A stretch of DNA of 64,000 bases from Ralstonia condita (GCF_958405655.1 NZ_CATYWO010000001.1:310001-374000); one strand, 5' to 3'. Counted from the first letter of the stretch, positions 33,408 to 42,901 are shown. Notes: a model not told the origin generated them from the sequence alone. Translations and numbers: made by a program.

Positions 33408-34556
33408 ATGGAAGCCCACATCAAGACGGTTGAATTCGAGCGCCCGGACATGCTCACCGAGGCGCAATCCGGTGCCAGCTGTGTCGCCCACGCCTGGGCC
33501 AAGGTGCCGCCCGTGCTGTCGCGCGAAGAGCGAGACACCCTGAAGGCCCGCATCAAGCGCCTCCTCAAGGAACGCGAGGCCGTGCTGGTCGCGCATTACT
33601 ACGTCGATGCCGATTTGCAGGATCTGGCCGAGGAGACGGGCGGCTGCGTGTCGGATTCATTGGAAATGGCGCGCTTTGGCCGCGACCATTCGGCCAAGAC
33701 GCTGGTCGTGGCCGGGGTTCGCTTCATGGGCGAGACTGCCAAGATCCTGAGCCCCGAAAAGACCGTGCTGATGCCTGACCTGGACGCGACGTGCTCGTTG
33801 GACCTGGGCTGCCCGCCGGACGAATTTGCCGCGTTTTGTGACGCGCATCCGGACCGTACCGTGGTCGTCTATGCCAACACCAGCGCGGCCGTAAAGGCGC
33901 GTGCGGATTGGATGGTGACATCCTCCATCGGCTTGAAGATCGTGCAACACCTCCACGCGCAGGGAAAGAAGATACTGTGGGCGCCCGACCGGCATCTCGG
34001 CAGCTACATCCAGAAGCAGACCGGTGCCGACATGCTGCTCTGGCAGGGTTCGTGCCTGGTGCACGACGAGTTCAAGGGTGTGGAGCTGGACCTGCTCCGT
34101 GCCGAACACCCGGACGCGAAAATTCTTGTGCATCCGGAATCGCCGGAGTCGGTGGTGGCGCAGGCGGACGTGGTGGGGTCGACCTCCCAGTTGATTGCGG
34201 CAGCGCAGTCGCTGTCAGCCAATGCGTTCATCGTTGCGACCGATAACGGCATCCTTCACAAGATGCGTTTGGCAGCCCCTGGCAAGCGGTTCATCGAGGC
34301 ACCGACGGCCGGTAACAGCGCGACCTGCAAGAGCTGCGCGCATTGCCCCTGGATGGCGATGAACGCTTTGACAAACCTGGCCGAAGTGCTGGAAACCGGT
34401 CGGAACGAAATCCATGTCGATCCGGCCATCGGTAAGCAGGCCGTCGTCTGCATCGATCGCATGCTGGACTTTGCCGCGCGCGAGAAGGCCGTGGTTCGAC
34501 CGCAGGGCGACCTGGCGGCCAGTGCACAACTCTTCCAAGGAATCGGCCCGGCATGA
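33408..34556 (+). CDS. nadA: quinolinate synthase A
   Basis: A 382-residue [4Fe-4S] enzyme that condenses iminoaspartate with dihydroxyacetone phosphate to quinolinate, the step after NadB in NAD synthesis. Cluster Cys residues can be placed in DATCSLDLGC, WQGSCLVHDEF and CKSCAHCPWM. The ATG at 33408 follows GGGGAG; an in-frame GTG/ATG 45 bp upstream is less likely. Its TGA overlaps the nadC ATG (ATGA). Confidence 0.97.
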   Translation: MEAHIKTVEFERPDMLTEAQSGASCVAHAWAKVPPVLSREERDTLKARIKRLLKEREAVLVAHYYVDADLQDLAEETGGCVSDSLEMARFGRDHSAKTLVVAGVRFMGETAKILSPEKTVLMPDLDATCSLDLGCPPDEFAAFCDAHPDRTVVVYANTSAAVKARADWMVTSSIGLKIVQHLHAQGKKILWAPDRHLGSYIQKQTGADMLLWQGSCLVHDEFKGVELDLLRAEHPDAKILVHPESPESVVAQADVVGSTSQLIAAAQSLSANAFIVATDNGILHKMRLAAPGKRFIEAPTAGNSATCKSCAHCPWMAMNALTNLAEVLETGRNEIHVDPAIGKQAVVCIDRMLDFAAREKAVVRPQGDLAASAQLFQGIGPA

Positions 34557-35440
34557 CGGCAACCCAAATGAACGCGAGCGCGGCACAGGCGATTTTCGAC
34601 AGCTTCGGTCCGGCGCTGCGCGAGGCGCTGGCTGCCAACGTGGCCTCAGCCATTGCGGAGGATGTCGGCACGGGCGACCGGACCGGCTTGCTGGTGCCCT
34701 CGGATCGTCGAGTGCGCGCCCGCGTGATCGTGCGAGAGCGCGCCGTGTTGTGCGGCACGCCCTGGTTCGACGCATGCATGCAGGCAGTGGACCCCGCGCT
34801 TCGCGTGACCTGGCGTCAGCACGAAGGTGACGTCATGGCGCCGGATTCGGTGGTCTGCGAGATCGAAGGGCCCGCGCGTTCCCTGTTGACGGCCGAGCGT
34901 CCGTCGCTGAACTTCCTGCAGTTGCTTTCCGGCGTGGCAACTGCCACGTCGCGTTATGCCCAGGTCATCGCAGGCACGCGCGCTCGCGTGCTGGATACGC
35001 GCAAGACGCTTCCCGGGCTGCGCCTTGCACAGAAGTATGCGGTACGCATCGGCGGCGGTGAAAACCAGCGCCTGGCGCTGTATGACGGCATCCTGATCAA
35101 GGAAAACCACATCGCTGCCGCCGGTGGTGTGACGGCGGTCCTGCGCGCCGCCCAGGCGCTCAATGCAGGCGTACCGATCCAGGTGGAAGTGGAAACGCTC
35201 GCGCAACTCGATGAAGCGCTGGGGGCAGGCGCAACGTCCGTCTTGCTCGACAACTTCGATACCGAGGCGATGCGGGAGGCCGTGCGCCTGACAGCGGGCC
35301 GGGCGCTGCTGGAAGTGTCCGGCGGCGTGAATATCGACACGATCCGCGCGTTTGCAGAGACGGGCGTGGACCGTATCTCGGTTGGCGCGCTCACGAAGGA
35401 CGTGCGCGCGACCGATTACTCGCTGCGCATCGTCGAATAA
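34553..35440 (+). CDS. nadC: nicotinate-nucleotide pyrophosphorylase (quinolinate phosphoribosyltransferase)
   Basis: A 295-residue enzyme that converts quinolinate and PRPP into nicotinate mononucleotide. Signature segments: EDVGTGDRTG, RPSLNFLQLLSGVAT, RVLDTRKTLPGLR, KYAVRIGGGENQR, IQVEVETL and LEVSGGVNIDTIRAFA (the C-terminal PRPP site). It is translated with nadA and ends 3 bp from the nadB stop, the two operons facing each other. Confidence 0.97.
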   Translation: MTATQMNASAAQAIFDSFGPALREALAANVASAIAEDVGTGDRTGLLVPSDRRVRARVIVRERAVLCGTPWFDACMQAVDPALRVTWRQHEGDVMAPDSVVCEIEGPARSLLTAERPSLNFLQLLSGVATATSRYAQVIAGTRARVLDTRKTLPGLRLAQKYAVRIGGGENQRLALYDGILIKENHIAAAGGVTAVLRAAQALNAGVPIQVEVETLAQLDEALGAGATSVLLDNFDTEAMREAVRLTAGRALLEVSGGVNIDTIRAFAETGVDRISVGALTKDVRATDYSLRIVE

Positions 35441-35443
35441 GGC

Positions 35444-37045
35444 TCAGCCCCTGCGTGCAATCTGCCGATGTGTCGGCTGCATGACCGTCGGCAGGGCCTT
35501 GGGTAGCGTCTCGGGGTAGTCGCGCGAGAAATGCAGCCCGCGGCTCTCATGGCGGGACAGCGCGCTGTCCACGATGAGCGAGGCCACTTCAACAAGATTG
35601 CGCAGCTCGAGCAGGTCGGCGCTGACACGGAAGTTAGCGTAGTACTCGGTAATCTCTTCACGCAGCAGGGCAATGCGGTGCTGCGCGCGCTCGAGCCGCT
35701 TGTTCGTGCGGACGATGCCGACGTAATTCCACATCATGCGGCGCAGCTCGTCCCAGTTGTGCGAGACGACGACTTCCTCGTCGGCATCCGTCACGCGGCT
35801 TTCGTCCCATGCGGGCACATGTACCGGAGCCGCCTTCGATTGCGGTTGCGCAAGGATGTCTTCCGCTGCGCCACGCCCGATCACCATGCATTCCAGCAGC
35901 GAATTACTGGCAAGCCGATTGGCGCCGTGCAGCCCGGTGTAGGCCGTCTCGCCAACCGCATACAGGCCCGCGATGTCCGTGCGCCCGAGGTGGTCGGTCA
36001 CCACGCCGCCGCACGTGTAGTGGGCGGCCGGAACGACCGGGATCGGCTGGCGTGTGATGTCGATGCCCAGCTCCATGCAGCGTGCCAGGATGGTCGGGAA
36101 GTGCTCCTTGAGGAATTCGGGGCTCTGGTGGCTGATGTCGAGGTATACGCAGTCCAGGCCGCGCTTCTTCATTTCGAAATCGATGGCGCGGGCAACGATG
36201 TCGCGTGGTGCCAGTTCGGCGCGTTCATCGTGCGCGGGCATGAAGCGCGTGCCGTCGGGCAGGATCAGCTTGCCGCCCTCGCCGCGTACCGCCTCGGTAA
36301 TCAGGAACGATTTGGCGAACGGGTGATACAGGCACGTCGGATGGAACTGGATGAACTCCATGTTCGCCACGCGACAGCCTGCGCGCCAGGCCATGGCAAT
36401 GCCGTCGCCACTGGCCGTGTCCGGATTCGTCGTGTAGAGGTAAACCTTGCCTGCGCCGCCCGTTGCCATCACGGTGTGGTTGGCAGTGAGCGTCTGGACG
36501 TGGCCTGATGCAGCATCCAGCACGTACAGGCCGTGGCAGCGCATGCCGGGCAGACCCAGTTTCGCATCCGTGATCAGGTCGATCGCGAAGTGGTCTTCCA
36601 GCAGGGTGATATTGGGGTGGTTGCGCACCTTTGCCACCAGCGTCGTCACCACGGCATGCCCGGTGGCGTCTGCCGCGTGGATGATGCGGCGATGGCGATG
36701 GCCGCCCTCGCGTGTCAGGTGGAAGCCGAGTTCGGCCTGCTCGTCGCGGGTGAAGGGCACGCCGTGGCCGATCAGCCATTCAATGGCGGCGCGCCCGTTC
36801 TCGACGATATAGCGCGTTGCTGCCTCGTCGCACAGGCCGGCGCCGGCAATGAGCGTGTCGTCGACGTGCTCGTCATGACTATCGCTTGAATCGAGCACGG
36901 CTGCGATGCCGCCTTGTGCCCAGTCGCTGGCGCCTTCCGGCAAGCTGCGTTTGCTAATGACGACCACGCGGCGGTGATCGGCGAGGTGCAGGGCGACGGT
37001 CAGGCCCGCCAGGCCGCTGCCGACGACGGCAACATCGTAATTCAT
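35444..37045 (-). CDS. nadB: L-aspartate oxidase
   Basis: A 533-residue FAD flavoprotein that oxidises L-aspartate to iminoaspartate, the substrate of NadA. The N-terminal VAVVGSGLAGLTVALHLA is the FAD-binding Rossmann motif. GASDWAQGGIAAVLD, the capping-domain GDGIAMAWRAG region and HYTCGGVVTDHLGRT follow, as in fumarate reductase relatives. The ATG at 37045 (MNYDVAVVG) is chosen over an upstream ATG that adds no domain. Convergent with nadA-nadC. Confidence 0.97.
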   Translation of the reverse strand: MNYDVAVVGSGLAGLTVALHLADHRRVVVISKRSLPEGASDWAQGGIAAVLDSSDSHDEHVDDTLIAGAGLCDEAATRYIVENGRAAIEWLIGHGVPFTRDEQAELGFHLTREGGHRHRRIIHAADATGHAVVTTLVAKVRNHPNITLLEDHFAIDLITDAKLGLPGMRCHGLYVLDAASGHVQTLTANHTVMATGGAGKVYLYTTNPDTASGDGIAMAWRAGCRVANMEFIQFHPTCLYHPFAKSFLITEAVRGEGGKLILPDGTRFMPAHDERAELAPRDIVARAIDFEMKKRGLDCVYLDISHQSPEFLKEHFPTILARCMELGIDITRQPIPVVPAAHYTCGGVVTDHLGRTDIAGLYAVGETAYTGLHGANRLASNSLLECMVIGRGAAEDILAQPQSKAAPVHVPAWDESRVTDADEEVVVSHNWDELRRMMWNYVGIVRTNKRLERAQHRIALLREEITEYYANFRVSADLLELRNLVEVASLIVDSALSRHESRGLHFSRDYPETLPKALPTVMQPTHRQIARRG

Positions 37046-37148
37046 GAGACGCGAGACGTTGGATACACGCGGCAGCGAGCCAGCACAGTCGCGTGTCAAT
37101 CGAAAAGAAGAGCAGTGTACACCCCAGCTCTCGCCGCGCGGAGGGCAA

Positions 37149-37174
37149 CAAAAAACCCGCCACGGGGCGGGTTT
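37149..37174 (-). terminator. rho-independent terminator of rpmB-rpmG
   Basis: Read on the minus strand: a 9-bp stem AAACCCGCC/GGCGGGTTT (37153-37161 and 37166-37174), loop ACGG, followed by a U-tract (A-run 37149-37155). It lies 48 bp after the rpmG stop and upstream of nadB. Confidence 0.9.
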
Positions 37175-37221
37175 CTCGGTGCCGGTCGTGCCGGCGGAAA
37201 CAAGGCAGGCAATCGCGTGGA

Positions 37222-37392
37222 TTACTTGATCTTGGTTTCCTTGTAAGCGACGTGCTTGCGGGCGACGGGATCAAACTTCATGATCTCCATCTTTTCCGGC
37301 TTGGTGCGCTTGTTCTTGGTGGTCGTGTAGAAATGACCCGTACCTGCGGTCGATTCCAGCTTGATCTTGTCGCGTCCGCCTTTGCTGGCCAT
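37222..37392 (-). CDS. rpmG: 50S ribosomal protein L33
   Basis: A 56-residue protein reading MASKGGRDKIKLEST, then AGTGHFYTTTKNKRTKPEKMEI and ending AYKETKIK. This is the classical proteobacterial L33 of the large subunit. It has no Cys, so it is the zinc-independent form. It follows rpmB by 13 bp on the same strand, the standard rpmB-rpmG pair, and is followed by a terminator. Short enough to be skipped by gene callers with a 60-residue limit. Confidence 0.96.
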   Translation of the reverse strand: MASKGGRDKIKLESTAGTGHFYTTTKNKRTKPEKMEIMKFDPVARKHVAYKETKIK

Positions 37393-37405
37393 GTTTAACT
37401 CCTAA

Positions 37406-37639
37406 TTAGACTTCGCCGCGTGCGCGCAGGTCCACGAGCACTTCGTCGATGCCTTTTTTATCGATCAGGCGCAGACCAGCGTTCGAGACGCGCAGGCTGA
37501 CCCAGCGGTTTTCGGATTCAACCCAGAAGCGGCGATTCTGCAGGTTCGGCAGAAAACGGCGCTTGGTCTTGTTGTTGGCGTGGGAAACGTTATTGCCGAC
37601 CATCGGCGCTTTCCCGGTCACTTGACAGACGCGTGCCAT
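37406..37639 (-). CDS. rpmB: 50S ribosomal protein L28
   Basis: A 77-residue ribosomal protein: MARVCQVTGKAPMVGNNVSH, KTKRRFLPNLQ, then RVSNAGLRLIDKKGIDEVL. L28 packs near the E site of the large subunit. The Cys-containing N-terminus does not carry the full C+ zinc set. It is preceded by a near-consensus promoter and forms an operon with rpmG. Confidence 0.97.
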   Translation of the reverse strand: MARVCQVTGKAPMVGNNVSHANNKTKRRFLPNLQNRRFWVESENRWVSLRVSNAGLRLIDKKGIDEVLVDLRARGEV

Positions 37640-37746
37640 GGAGCACTCCTAACTTGATTCGTATGACTACAGTTTGCGACCGGGCGCGTAGGACTTAAAC
37701 CATGCGCAGCGCCACTGTAGAGGTGGGACACTTCAGCGAAACGCGG

Positions 37747-37776
37747 ATTATACACACAAAACCGCTGAGAAATCAA
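37747..37776 (-). promoter_or_regulatory. promoter of rpmB-rpmG
   Basis: Read on the minus strand: TTGATT (37776-37771), 18-bp spacer, consensus TATAAT (37752-37747). Start near 37740, about 100 nt before the L28 ATG. Confidence 0.6.
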
Positions 37777-37823
37777 AGAGATCAATGGATTGGGGTTGGA
37801 GGGGGTGTGGTGCGGCGCCAGCG

Positions 37824-38498
37824 CTACATCTGGCCGTGTTCGAGGAAGCCGTATACCGAGGCGCGGCCAACGATCATGTGATCCAGGACGATCACGTCCA
37901 ACAGGGCCAGCGCGCGGCACAGCTCTTTGGTCAGGGTGATATCGGATGCGCTCGGTTCGGCGTGGCCGCTGGGGTGGTTGTGCGCCAGGATGACGGCAGC
38001 CGCGTTGTGATGCAGCGCACGCTTGGCAATCTCCCGCGGGTAGACGCGGGCTTCCGTCAACGTGCCGCGAAACAGTTCTTCCAGGGCGATCAGCCGGTGT
38101 CGCACGTCAAGGAACAGGCAGGCGAACACTTCGTGCGGGCGGTGGCCAAGCGTCAAGCGCAGGTAGTCCTTCACGGTTTGGGAGGACTCGAAGGTCTGCC
38201 CATGCGAGATCTCTTCCTTCAGGGCGCGCCGGGCGACCTCCAGCAACGCATGCAGTTGCGCGTACTTGGCGGGCCCCATGCCGTTGATCGACGAGAATTC
38301 TTGTCGCGACGCATGGCAAAGCCGCCCCAGCGAGCCGAAATGCGACAGAAGCTCGCGTGCCAGGTCGACCGCGGTTTTTCCAGGCATCCCCACGCGTAAG
38401 AAGATGGCCAGCAGTTCTGCGTCGGAGAGCGCGGCGGGGCCATGGGCGAGCAGTTTTTCGCGGGGCCGCTCGTGGGCAGGCCAGTCGACGATTGCCAT
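37824..38498 (-). CDS. radC: RadC-family JAB domain protein
   Basis: A 224-residue protein. The N-terminal helix-hairpin-helix region (about 8-75, with GMPGKTAVDLARELL and GMGPAKYAQL) is followed by a JAB/MPN-like domain whose metal motif HNHPSGHAEPSASD is complete. RadC proteins were first tied to DNA repair, but this role is contested. The ATG at 38498 starts MAIVDWPAHERPREKLLAHG; a longer frame to 38669 is not protein-like. Divergent from slpA. Confidence 0.95.
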   Translation of the reverse strand: MAIVDWPAHERPREKLLAHGPAALSDAELLAIFLRVGMPGKTAVDLARELLSHFGSLGRLCHASRQEFSSINGMGPAKYAQLHALLEVARRALKEEISHGQTFESSQTVKDYLRLTLGHRPHEVFACLFLDVRHRLIALEELFRGTLTEARVYPREIAKRALHHNAAAVILAHNHPSGHAEPSASDITLTKELCRALALLDVIVLDHMIVGRASVYGFLEHGQM

Positions 38499-38616
38499 AG
38501 AGAAAAGATGGGTGTGGGGGGGCGCCATTCCTCCCTGTGCAGCGCAAGCCGCATCGGTCGAGAGGAGGGGGGCTGACGTACAATAGCGGGTTACTTTTTG
38601 GTCAAGCGGGTTCAAC

Positions 38617-39105
38617 GTGCAAAATTTGGTGAACGAGGCGTCCGCGGGGACGCCGGGCAGCGCAGGCAAGGTGGTTGGGCCGGATTCCTATCTGACGCTG
38701 CACTACCGCATCGCGCTGGAAAACGACACGGACATCGTGACCACCTTTGGCGACAAGCCTGCGACGCTGTTGCTCGGGCAGGGCCAGCTGGCGCCCACGC
38801 TGGAGCAGGCGCTGCTCGGCATGCGCGAAGGCGAACGCACGACATTCCGCCTGGCGCCCGAGCACGCGTTCGGGCCGCGCAATCCGGATCTGCTCCAGCG
38901 TGTCTCGCTGACCACGCTGCGTGAGAACTCTTCGTTTGAAGAGGACTACCAGCCCGGCGATCTCGTTGAGTTCAACGCGCCGAGCGGCGGCAAATATGCC
39001 GGTGTCCTGAAGGAAGTCGGCGAGACGTCCGCGCTGTTCGATTTCAATCACCCGCTGGCTGGTCAGACGATCGTGTTCGAAGTCCAGCTGATCGGCATTC
39101 TGTAA
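38617..39105 (+). CDS. slpA: FKBP-type peptidyl-prolyl cis-trans isomerase (SlpA type)
   Basis: A 162-residue FKBP of the SlpA/FkpB group. The FKBP core appears as LTLHYRIALEN, GQGQLAPTLEQALLGMREGE, then an inserted IF domain (about 80-140), and FDFNHPLAGQTIVFEVQLI at the end. These proteins are prolyl isomerases and chaperones. The GTG start (MQNLVNEASAG) has only a weak ribosome site. The TAA shares a base with the ispH ATG (TAATG), a conserved pairing with ispH, as in E. coli. Confidence 0.93.
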   Translation: MQNLVNEASAGTPGSAGKVVGPDSYLTLHYRIALENDTDIVTTFGDKPATLLLGQGQLAPTLEQALLGMREGERTTFRLAPEHAFGPRNPDLLQRVSLTTLRENSSFEEDYQPGDLVEFNAPSGGKYAGVLKEVGETSALFDFNHPLAGQTIVFEVQLIGIL

Positions 39106-40079
39106 TGAACACGACCACGAACGCCTCGGTTGATCCCGTCACCCAGGCCGATGCCGAGGTGCTGCTCGCGCAACCGCGAGGCTTCTGTGCTGGGGTGGAT
39201 CGCGCCATCGAGATCGTCGAGCGCGCGCTGCAACTGTTCGGCGCGCCCATCTACGTGCGTCACGAGATCGTCCACAACGCCTACGTGGTGAGCGATCTGC
39301 GCAACAAGGGCGCGGTGTTCGTGCAGGAACTCGACGACGTGCCGGTGGGCGGCACGGTCATCTTCAGCGCCCATGGCGTGTCGCGCGCGGTGCGCGAAGC
39401 TGCCGAGGCGCGCGGCCTGCGTGTGTTCGACGCGACGTGCCCGCTGGTCACCAAGGTGCACGTCGAGGTGTCGAAGATGCGCTCGCAGGGCTTCGAGATC
39501 ATCATGATCGGGCACAAGGGCCACCCGGAAGTGGAGGGCACCATGGGCCAGGCCGATGACGGCATGCTGCTGGTCGAGTCTGTGGAGGACGTTGCGCACC
39601 TCGTGGTGAGGGACCCGACGCGCCTCGCGTATGTGACACAGACCACGCTGTCTGTGGACGAGACCCAGGAAATTGTCGCTGCGATCAAGTCGCGCTTTCC
39701 CGCGGTAAACGAGCCGAAGAAGCAGGACATCTGCTACGCCACGCAGAACCGCCAGGATGCCGTGAAGTTCATGGCGCCCCGGGTGGAAGTGGTGATCGTG
39801 GTCGGCAGCCCGAACAGTTCCAACTCGAACCGTCTTCGCGAGCTGGCCGAGAAGCTGGGCGTGCCCGCCTACATGGTGGACACGCCCGAGCAGGTCCGCC
39901 CGGAGTGGGTGGCGGGCAAACGCCGCGTGGGACTGACGGCGGGTGCTTCAGCGCCGGAAGAGTTGGCCCAGTCGATTGTCGATCGGCTCAAGCTGCTGGG
40001 TGCGCGCACCGTCCGTCCGCTCGAGGGGATTCAGGAAAACATGTCCTTCCCCCTTCCGAGGGGGCTTCAAACGAATTGA
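39105..40079 (+). CDS. ispH: 4-hydroxy-3-methylbut-2-enyl diphosphate reductase
   Basis: A 324-residue [4Fe-4S] enzyme that makes IPP and DMAPP in the last MEP-pathway step. The three cluster Cys are Cys28 (PRGFCAGVDRA), Cys112 (ATCPLV) and Cys210 (DICYATQNRQ). FSAHGVSR and GHKGHPEVEGT hold the substrate-binding His residues. The coupled start with slpA implies one transcript; a terminator lies 80 bp downstream. Confidence 0.97.
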   Translation: MNTTTNASVDPVTQADAEVLLAQPRGFCAGVDRAIEIVERALQLFGAPIYVRHEIVHNAYVVSDLRNKGAVFVQELDDVPVGGTVIFSAHGVSRAVREAAEARGLRVFDATCPLVTKVHVEVSKMRSQGFEIIMIGHKGHPEVEGTMGQADDGMLLVESVEDVAHLVVRDPTRLAYVTQTTLSVDETQEIVAAIKSRFPAVNEPKKQDICYATQNRQDAVKFMAPRVEVVIVVGSPNSSNSNRLRELAEKLGVPAYMVDTPEQVRPEWVAGKRRVGLTAGASAPEELAQSIVDRLKLLGARTVRPLEGIQENMSFPLPRGLQTN

Positions 40080-40533
40080 ATGCCGTTATGTAAATGCCCA
40101 CTTAAAAGCGCACAACAATAGTGCGCCCTAATGCGGTGCATGAAGCGCTTTTGGTTAAAAAGACGGCCACTCTAACTCGGGTGGCCGTTTCTTTTTGTGC
40201 ATCGCAAAATCGCCTCCAATGCCGGCGAAGCCTTGCTCTACCGTGTATATCGCCCGCCAGCCCGCACAGATACGGGGTTTCCCTTACTCTGGCATGCTTC
40301 TTGATAAAGCTCCTCGCCATTCGCGAATGCCTGCGCGAAATGACGCCTGTTTGGGCATTGGGGAAAGCCCGTAAAGCGGCGTAGTTACTGCAAAAAACGT
40401 TGTTGCGACGCGTATTGCATCCGCAAAAAAAGGGGATACAATGCGCGCGTTTCAAATTGAAACAATCGGCGCGGGGGGAGCGGCCGGGAGGCAGGACGCT
40501 CTCCTTGCTCTTGCGAGATCTAGGAGATCACTC
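40080..40533 (+). promoter_or_regulatory. ispH-liv intergenic region with the livK promoter
   Basis: After the ispH terminator, a good sigma-70 promoter lies at 40415-40442: TTGCAT, 16-bp spacer, TACAAT. The start is near 40449, giving an 85-nt leader before the livK ATG at 40534. A near sigma-54-like box TGGCATG...TTGAT (40290-40305) lacks the -12 GC. Frames that run into livK from 40441 are leader, not protein. Confidence 0.5.
40157..40197 (+). terminator. rho-independent terminator of slpA-ispH
   Basis: Stem ACGGCCAC/GTGGCCGT (40163-40170 and 40181-40188), 10-nt loop, followed by TTTCTTTTT and preceded by an A-run. Confidence 0.88.
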
Positions 40534-41742
40534 ATGCAAATTAAGTTTGCCAAAGTTCTGCCGCTTGCGGCTGCCGTGGCACTCGTAGCAGCTTGCGGTA
40601 AGAACGAGGAAAAGCCCGCAGACCAAGCTGCTGCACCTGCAGCAACGTCGGCTCCGGCCGCAGCTGCTGGCGGCGGCGAGACCGTCGTCAAGATCGGTCA
40701 CGCGGCACCGCTCACCGGCGGTATTGCTCACCTTGGCAAAGACAACGAAAACGGCGCACGTCTGGCCGTCGAAGAAGCCAACAAGGAAGGCCTGACCATC
40801 GACGGCAAGAAGATCAAGCTGGAGCTGGTCGGTGAAGACGATGCGGGTGACCCGAAGACCGGCACCGCCGTGGCGCAGAAGCTAGTTGACGAGCACGTCG
40901 TTGCCGTCGTCGGCCACCTGAACTCGGGCGTGTCGATCCCGGCCTCGAAGATCTACAGCGATGCAGGCATCGTGCAGATCTCGCCGTCGTCGACCAACCC
41001 CGACTACACCAAGCAAGGCTTCAAGACGACCTACCGCGTGGTCGCGACCGACGCACAGCAAGGTCCGGCACTGGCCAACTACGCCGCCAAGACCCTGGGC
41101 GCCAAGACCGTGGCAATCGTTGATGACGCCACCGCCTACGGCAAGGGCCTCGCTGACGAGTTCGAGAAGACCGCGAAGGCAGACGGCGTGAACGTCGTGG
41201 CGCGTGAAGCGACCAACGACAAGGCGACCGACTTCAAGGCCATTCTGACCAAGATCAAGGGCAAGAAGCCGGACGTGATCATGTATGGCGGCATGGACGC
41301 CACGGGTGGTCCGTTCGCCAAGCAGGCCATGGAACTGGGCATCAAGGCCAAGATCGTCGGCGGCGATGGCGTGTGTACCGACAAGGTGGCTGAACTGGCC
41401 GGCGACGCGATCAACAACATCGTGTGCTCGGAAGCGGGCCTGGCGCTGTCGAAGATGGAGAAGGGCGCCGAGTTCGAGAAGAAGTACCAAGAGCGCTTCA
41501 ACACGCCGGTGCAGATCTACGCACCGTTCACGTATGACGCTGTCAACGTGATCATCGACGCGATGAAGCGTGCCAACTCGACCGATCCGGCCAAGATCCT
41601 GGCTGCCATGCCGGCAACCAACTACAACGGCGTGATCGGCAACATCTCGTTCGACGATAAGGGTGACCTGAAGCAAGGTTCCATCACCCTGTACAACTAC
41701 AAGGACAAGAAGAAGACCGTTCTTGACGTTGTGAAGATGTAA
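40534..41742 (+). CDS. branched-chain amino acid ABC transporter substrate-binding lipoprotein
   Basis: A 402-residue LivK-type binding protein. Signal peptide ends in the lipobox LVAAC, so the protein is lipid-anchored; an Ala/Pro-rich linker follows (about 24-45). The core has IGHAAPLTGGIAHLGKDNENG, VVAVVGHLNSGVSIPASKIY and a periplasmic type-1 fold to the end. The ATG at 40534 follows TAGGAGA. First gene of livKHMGF. The ligand is probably leucine/isoleucine/valine (inferred from the cluster). Confidence 0.95.
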   Translation: MQIKFAKVLPLAAAVALVAACGKNEEKPADQAAAPAATSAPAAAAGGGETVVKIGHAAPLTGGIAHLGKDNENGARLAVEEANKEGLTIDGKKIKLELVGEDDAGDPKTGTAVAQKLVDEHVVAVVGHLNSGVSIPASKIYSDAGIVQISPSSTNPDYTKQGFKTTYRVVATDAQQGPALANYAAKTLGAKTVAIVDDATAYGKGLADEFEKTAKADGVNVVAREATNDKATDFKAILTKIKGKKPDVIMYGGMDATGGPFAKQAMELGIKAKIVGGDGVCTDKVAELAGDAINNIVCSEAGLALSKMEKGAEFEKKYQERFNTPVQIYAPFTYDAVNVIIDAMKRANSTDPAKILAAMPATNYNGVIGNISFDDKGDLKQGSITLYNYKDKKKTVLDVVKM

Positions 41743-41762
41743 TCGAAGGGTTACCGCCCTTG

Positions 41763-41801
41763 AAAACGGCACCGCGCCTACCCTTGCGGTGCCGTTTTTT
41801 A
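41763..41801 (+). terminator. hairpin between livK and livH
   Basis: A 13-bp stem AAAACGGCACCGC/GCGGTGCCGTTTT (41763-41775 and 41786-41798), 10-nt loop, then a T-run. Partial termination here would give more binding protein than permease, as is usual for liv operons. Confidence 0.88.
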
Positions 41802-41952
41802 TAGCCTCGCCAGTTACACAAGACCCTCACCATGGGTGCGTCGGCAGGCCGCTTACCAGCAATCTCACCCTACCCATCCGATTGATCGCATTCCTTGCGG
41901 GCACGTCATCCCGTCGCCTACAACAAAGCAAGGCATAGCAGGAGCTGTTCTC

Positions 41953-42888
41953 ATGGATATCTTTATCCAGCAGATCGTGAACGGTCTGGTGCTCGGCAGC
42001 ATTTACGCGCTGATCGCACTTGGCTACACCATGGTCTACGGTATTCTCGGCATCATCAACTTCGCTCACGGCGATGTTCTGATGATTGGCGCAATGTCTG
42101 CGCTGACCGCCATCAACTTCCTCCAGAAGTTCTTCCCCAACCTGCCTGACTGGGCCACCCTGGTCTTGGCGCTGCTGTTTGCGATGCCGGTTTGCGCCAT
42201 CGTCGCTTACACCATCGAACGGGTCGCCTACCGGCCGCTGCGCAACGCGCCGCGCCTGGCGCCGCTGATCACCGCCATCGGCGTGTCGATCGTGCTGCAG
42301 ACCCTGGCCATGATGATCTGGTCGCGCAACCCGCTGAGCTTCCCGGAGCTCTTGCCGTCGAGCCCGATCGACATCGGCTCGACCGGCGCGACCATTACCG
42401 GCAAGGAAATCGCCATCATCGTGGTGTCGATCCTGGTGATGATCGGGCTGATCCTGCTGGTCAACCGCACCAAGCTCGGCCGCGCCATGCGCGCCACCGC
42501 CGAGAACCAGCGTGTGGCAGGCCTGATGGGCGTCAACCCGAACTTCGTGATCTCCGCCACCTTCATGATCGGTGCTGCCATGGCTGCGGTCGCCGGCGTC
42601 ATGATGGCGACCAACTACGGCAACGCTCACTTCTACATGGGCTTCATCCCCGGCCTGAAGGCGTTTACCGCCGCGGTGCTGGGCGGTATCGGCAACCTGG
42701 CGGGCGCCATGGTGGGCGGCATTCTGCTGGGCCTGATCGAAGCACTGGGTGCGGGCTACATCGGTGATCTGACTGGCGGTGTGTTCGGTTCGAACTACCA
42801 GGATGTCTTCGCGTTCATCGTGCTGATTGGCGTACTGCTGTTCCGCCCGTCCGGCATCATGGGCGAACGCGTTGCGGACCGTGCATAA
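41953..42888 (+). CDS. livH: branched-chain amino acid ABC transporter permease LivH
   Basis: A 311-residue inner-membrane permease with 8-9 helices. Begins MDIFIQQIVNGLVLGSIYAL, then GYTMVYGILGIINFAHGDV, the LivH hallmark, and RAMRATAENQRVAGLMGVN, the cytoplasmic coupling loop to the ATPases. The ATG at 41953 follows AGGAG; a longer frame lies in the intergenic region. Pairs with LivM. Confidence 0.95.
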   Translation: MDIFIQQIVNGLVLGSIYALIALGYTMVYGILGIINFAHGDVLMIGAMSALTAINFLQKFFPNLPDWATLVLALLFAMPVCAIVAYTIERVAYRPLRNAPRLAPLITAIGVSIVLQTLAMMIWSRNPLSFPELLPSSPIDIGSTGATITGKEIAIIVVSILVMIGLILLVNRTKLGRAMRATAENQRVAGLMGVNPNFVISATFMIGAAMAAVAGVMMATNYGNAHFYMGFIPGLKAFTAAVLGGIGNLAGAMVGGILLGLIEALGAGYIGDLTGGVFGSNYQDVFAFIVLIGVLLFRPSGIMGERVADRA

Positions 42889-42901
42889 GAAGGGGAGCGC
42901 C

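Noticed and set aside
40290..40305. sigma-54-like box TGGCATG...TTGAT upstream of livK
   Set aside because: The invariant GC at -12 is GA, and a better sigma-70 promoter lies downstream.
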